A stretch of 64,000 nucleotides of DNA from Bythopirellula sp. GTDB taxonomy: Bacteria > Planctomycetota > Planctomycetia > Pirellulales > Lacipirellulaceae. Of the stretch, positions 60,665 to 64,000 are shown one piece after another; within the stretch, counting starts at the first letter, position 1; each line of letters begins with the position of its first letter. The notes under the pieces are model-generated. The model was not told the DNA's origin. It made no database searches and saw only the letters and a program-made list of their open reading frames with translations. Made by a program: the position numbers and the translations under genes. The DNA is taken from positions 1 to 64,000 of the forward strand of contig JANQQA010000343.1 in NCBI GenBank assembly GCA_028285205.1. The letters are read 5' to 3'.

Positions 60665-63574
60665 TTACTCCGACTGCGCTGCACTATCGACAGAACGCCG
60701 AAACTCCTCCGCCAGAAACTTCCCCGTCAGCGACTGCTCACACTGGACGATCTCTTCGGGTGTGCCAATCGCCACAATGCGACCGCCCTCGTCAGCCGCT
60801 TGGGGGCCGAGGTCGATCATGTAGTCGGCCGCCTGCATCATCAGCGAGTTGTGTTCGACCACCACCAGCGAGTGCCCCATGTCGATCAGTGAATCAAAGC
60901 AATCGAGCAGTTGCAGCACGTCCGAAAAATGTAAACCGGTGGTAGGTTCGTCCAACACAAACAGCGTGCGTCCCTTGCGCGGCGCGGCGACGTAGGTCGC
61001 CATCTTCAGACGCTGTGCTTCGCCCCCCGAGAGCGTATTCGCCGGTTGACCCAACCGCAAGTAATCGAGCCCAACGTCCATCAGGCACTTTAGTCGAGCC
61101 AGAATCTTGCGGTGCCCGCGGAAGAACGTGAACGCCTCGCGTACCGACAGATCGAGCACTTCGGCGATGTTGCAACTCCGATACTTCACGCCCAGCACTT
61201 CGCGACGGTACCGCGTGCCTTGGCACTCGTCGCAACGCATGTAGACGTCGGCCATCAGTTTCATATCGATCTGCGTGTAGCCTTCGCCTTGGCACGCTTC
61301 GCATCGGCCGCCCTCGACGTTGAAACTGAAATGCCCCGCCTTGAACCCCTTCGCCTGTGCTTCATTCGACTCGGCGAACAGCGCGCGAATCGGATCGAAG
61401 GCTTTGATATAGGTAACTGGGTTGGAGCGCGGTGTGCGGCCGATGGGGGATTGATCGATCAGCACGACGTCTTCAATTTGCCCAGCGCCGAGCAGGTCGT
61501 CGTACGGAGCCGGCTTTTCCACGTCGATCCCCAGGCGACTGGCAACGGCCGGATACAGAGTTTGCTCCACCAGCGTGCTCTTGCCCGCGCCACTCACTCC
61601 GGTCACGACGCACAGCACTCCCAGCGGGAACTCAACGCTGACGTTCTGCAGGTTGTTCCCGCGCGCACCGTCGAGTCGGATCCAACCATGCTCGGTCGCG
61701 CGACGCTCGCCACGAAGACTGAGCGTGCGGCGGCCGGTCAGCCAATCACCGGTACGACTGTCCGCTTCGAGCATCGCTTCGGGTGATCCCTGGAACACGA
61801 CGTTGCCGCCAAACTCTCCGGCTCCGGGACCAATCTCGACGATTTCGTCGGCCGCGCGAATGAGCAGCGGATCGTGTTCGATCACCGCAACCGTGTTGCC
61901 GCGATCGCGCAGACCTTGAATCGTCTCGACCAGTTGCGGCATGTCGGAGGGATGCAGGCTGGCACACGGTTCGTCAAGCACGTATAGCATTCCGGTCAGA
62001 TTGGACCCTAGCGCCGAAGTCAACGACACCCGCTGTGCTTCGCCGCCGCTGAGCGTGCGTAACGGGCGATCAAGCGAGAGGTGCCCAACGCCGACCTGGT
62101 CGAGATACTGTAGCCGCGAGACGACCTGGTCGATCAGCAACCGCCCGACTTCGCGCTGCCACGGCGAAAGCTCCACCGCGACGAACCAATCGAGTGCGTC
62201 GCGAATCTTCAGCGCCGACAAGTCGGCGACGCTCAAACCGCCGATGCGGACCGCCAGCGCTTCGGGCTTCAGCCGCGCACCCTCGCAATCGCTGCAAGGG
62301 TAGTAGCTGCGCCAGCGACTCAAGAACACACGCAAATGCATCTTGTACTTGCGGCGCTCCAGCCACTTGAAGAACCCGTTGAGCCCACCGAAGTCTCGCT
62401 CCGGCACGCCTTCTCGGATCAGTCGCAGATGCTCGTCCTCGAGTGTCTTGAATGGCACATCGACCGGCAGTTTGTAGTCATCCGCCAACGCCAACAACTC
62501 CTCCAGCTCGTGCGCGTAGGCAGGCGTGTTCCAGGGAGCGATCGCGCCGTCACGCAGCGACTTCCGTGTATCGGGAACGACGCGATCCATGTCGACGTCG
62601 ATCACATTGCCGAAGCCCTCACACGTGGGACACGCACCGAGCGGGTTGTTGAAGCTCAGCAGTTGCGGCTCTGGCGTCGGGTAATCGATTCCGCACGCAT
62701 CGCAGCGAAACGATTGACTGTAACGCCGCATGTGCCACGGCCGACCGTCGATCGAAACGGTGCCGTTCGCGCGGTTCGGCGATTCCGCCGATTCCACCGC
62801 GTTCCAAACGATACACTCGCCGCGCCCTGCTGCCAGAGCAGACTCCAGTGAGTCGCGCAGACGCGTGAGGGCCTCGTCGCCAGAAGTCAATCGATCGAGG
62901 ATCACGTCGATCTGCTGGGCACCGTTAAGCTCGCTGCTCGCCGAGGGAGTAAGATCAATCGTCTTGCCATCGCGAATGCATCGTCGATAGCCCAAGGCAA
63001 CCAAATCCGCCAACCATACTTCGTCGGTCCGCTGCATCCCGCGGCGCGACGGAAAACCAACCATCATTCGCGTGCCAGCAGGTAACGCTTTCGCCGTTTC
63101 CGCTGCTGACTCGGCGGAGTCCTGTGAAACACGATTGCCACAGCCGTAGCAGATCACCTCGCCGATACGTGCGAACAGCAACTGCAAGTGCTCATTGATC
63201 TGAGTGGCGCTACCCACCGTCGCTCGGCTCGAGCGACTGACGCTCTTGCGGGTGACGGCGATCGAGGGGGGGATGCCTTCGATGCTCTCGGCGGTCGGCT
63301 TATCGAGTTGCTGCAGGAACTGCCGCGTATACGTAGAGAAGCTCTCGATGTACCGCCGTTGACCTTCCGCGTAGAGCGTGTCGAGTGCGAGGCTCGTCTT
63401 GCCGCTCCCACTCACGCCACAAAAGGCGATCAACTGACGATGCGGCAGATCGAGATCGACGTCGCGGAGGTTGTTGACCGCCACGCCACGTAACCGAATG
63501 GTGGAATTGGTCCCCCTGCCTGCAATCAAAACTCGCCTCGCCCCAGTGGTGTCGATCGTGCGACCTACAATCAA
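60665..63574 (-). CDS. uvrA: Excinuclease ABC subunit A
   Basis: 969 residues from a TTG start; the exact start is uncertain because no ATG lies close. Two ABC modules: Walker A FCGVSGSGKTSLALDTLY and VTGVSGAGKSTLVEQTLY, ABC signatures RTLSGGEAQRVSLTSAL and NTLSGGEAQRLKMATYV, Walker B VLDEPCASLHPSD and VLDEPTTGLHFSD. Zinc Cys pairs include CDACGIDYP...CPTCEGFG and CEACQGEGYTQ...CDECQGTRY. Part of the UvrABC nucleotide excision repair complex, it recognises DNA lesions. The first D-loop reads CASLHPSDM instead of the usual SIGLHxRD, so it may be a paralogous UvrA form. The downstream GH2-like gene follows 7 bases on. Confidence 0.88.
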   Translation of the reverse strand: MIVGRTIDTTGARRVLIAGRGTNSTIRLRGVAVNNLRDVDLDLPHRQLIAFCGVSGSGKTSLALDTLYAEGQRRYIESFSTYTRQFLQQLDKPTAESIEGIPPSIAVTRKSVSRSSRATVGSATQINEHLQLLFARIGEVICYGCGNRVSQDSAESAAETAKALPAGTRMMVGFPSRRGMQRTDEVWLADLVALGYRRCIRDGKTIDLTPSASSELNGAQQIDVILDRLTSGDEALTRLRDSLESALAAGRGECIVWNAVESAESPNRANGTVSIDGRPWHMRRYSQSFRCDACGIDYPTPEPQLLSFNNPLGACPTCEGFGNVIDVDMDRVVPDTRKSLRDGAIAPWNTPAYAHELEELLALADDYKLPVDVPFKTLEDEHLRLIREGVPERDFGGLNGFFKWLERRKYKMHLRVFLSRWRSYYPCSDCEGARLKPEALAVRIGGLSVADLSALKIRDALDWFVAVELSPWQREVGRLLIDQVVSRLQYLDQVGVGHLSLDRPLRTLSGGEAQRVSLTSALGSNLTGMLYVLDEPCASLHPSDMPQLVETIQGLRDRGNTVAVIEHDPLLIRAADEIVEIGPGAGEFGGNVVFQGSPEAMLEADSRTGDWLTGRRTLSLRGERRATEHGWIRLDGARGNNLQNVSVEFPLGVLCVVTGVSGAGKSTLVEQTLYPAVASRLGIDVEKPAPYDDLLGAGQIEDVVLIDQSPIGRTPRSNPVTYIKAFDPIRALFAESNEAQAKGFKAGHFSFNVEGGRCEACQGEGYTQIDMKLMADVYMRCDECQGTRYRREVLGVKYRSCNIAEVLDLSVREAFTFFRGHRKILARLKCLMDVGLDYLRLGQPANTLSGGEAQRLKMATYVAAPRKGRTLFVLDEPTTGLHFSDVLQLLDCFDSLIDMGHSLVVVEHNSLMMQAADYMIDLGPQAADEGGRIVAIGTPEEIVQCEQSLTGKFLAEEFRRSVDSAAQSE

Positions 63575-63744
63575 GTTAGTTTACAAGGGAGGAGGGGTCG
63601 GGGGCCAGGGGGCAGCAAGTTATCAGCTGTGCCGTTGCGGTTGCGACGCACTAATTCTCCGCACCCTGACCTCTCACACCTCACCCCTACTCTGCTACAA
63701 TTACGGTTTCTGACGCATATCCCTCCGAGACGAGAGTTGCGCAC

Positions 63745-64000
63745 GTGGCGAGTACGAAGAAGTGGAAAAACCCGTTTTACACCTTGCTAATCCCTGCTGG
63801 TGCTGCCTTTTGCCTGACGGGAATCGCGTTTGGCATGATGGCCTTTCAGCAAGTCAACGCCGGGCGCGACGCGATCGCGCAGACCGCATCGCACCCGCTG
63901 TTCACGTGGCTCCAGGCACACGGCACGACCGCGATGCTAGTTGAGCTGGCGATCTTGGCAGTGCTGACCGTGGGCGCCATCGCCACCGATGAGTGGTGGA
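63745..64000 (+). CDS. Membrane protein N-terminus (3' truncated by window)
   Basis: GTG start at 63745, open to the window edge (85 codons). Two hydrophobic segments: LLIPAGAAFCLTGIAFGMMA and MLVELAILAVLTVGAIATD. It starts with a basic VASTKKWKNP. Family unknown. The start of the gene may belong to a cytochrome-type or integral membrane protein; more sequence is needed to say. Confidence 0.6.
   Translation, partial: MASTKKWKNPFYTLLIPAGAAFCLTGIAFGMMAFQQVNAGRDAIAQTASHPLFTWLQAHGTTAMLVELAILAVLTVGAIATDEWW

Noticed and set aside
1-64000. CRISPR arrays, secondary-metabolite clusters or prophage structural genes
   Set aside because: No regularly spaced repeats, no cas genes, no PKS/NRPS modules and no phage structural genes are visible.

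Overview
The window is chromosomal DNA from a planctomycete, most likely of the Pirellulales. This rests on protein architecture rather than database searches. Three large secreted proteins end in dockerin-like calcium-binding repeats, and two of them carry the N-terminal ESLE(D/E)R(R/S)MLA motif of planctomycete surface proteins. There are two PEP-CTERM proteins, a DUF1598-like protein, three Hanks-type Ser/Thr kinases, and a large VWA/MoxR/DUF58 cluster.

Layout. 1-2.9 kb: the 3' end of a giant cadherin/dockerin protein, then a mobile-element graveyard (IS630 transposase tail, zinc-ribbon fragment, multiply broken tyrosine recombinase) abutting a tRNA-Val(UAC) gene. 2.9-10.8 kb: a membrane protein, a mono-haem c-type protein, a Ser/Thr kinase, an iodotyrosine-deiodinase-like nitroreductase downstream of ferrochelatase, a purple acid phosphatase and a methyltransferase. 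10.9-19.1 kb: a minus-strand run of NHL lipoprotein, large VWA protein, MoxR ATPase, DUF58 protein and BatA-like VWA protein. 19.5-23.1 kb: a TsaC/Sua5-LMW phosphatase fusion, RpiB, a kinase with a degenerate receiver domain, and a small helical protein. 23.5-38.1 kb: exported proteins (924-codon unknown, two beta-helix/dockerin proteins, DUF1598-like and DUF11 proteins) with glycerate kinase and a stand-alone LigD-type phosphoesterase. 38.3-43.3 kb: lysS, a LolC/E-LolD-type ABC transporter and ilvE. 43.4-51.3 kb: small unknowns, recJ, rpmG (L33), a prenyltransferase-fold protein, and an AtuA-like/enoyl-CoA hydratase pair. 51.7-64 kb: the primary sigma factor, a HEAT-repeat protein, a secreted protein, two PEP-CTERM proteins, a kinase, a ThiF/MoeB E1-like enzyme, a GH2-like protein, uvrA and a truncated membrane protein.

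The most unusual item is a well-formed c-di-GMP-I (GEMM-I) riboswitch aptamer on the minus strand at 49006-49083. No conventional gene lies downstream. What follows is a 32-codon ORF and then a 13-bp hairpin, which together look like a small self-contained riboswitch-controlled transcription unit converging on the prenyltransferase-fold gene. Other points of interest are the integrase/tRNA junction with an abnormal T-loop, a perfect 26-bp inverted repeat at 55737-55807, and G-rich micro-repeats, one of them apparently inserted in frame in lysS.

All calls come from reading the sequence and from family knowledge; no searches were run.
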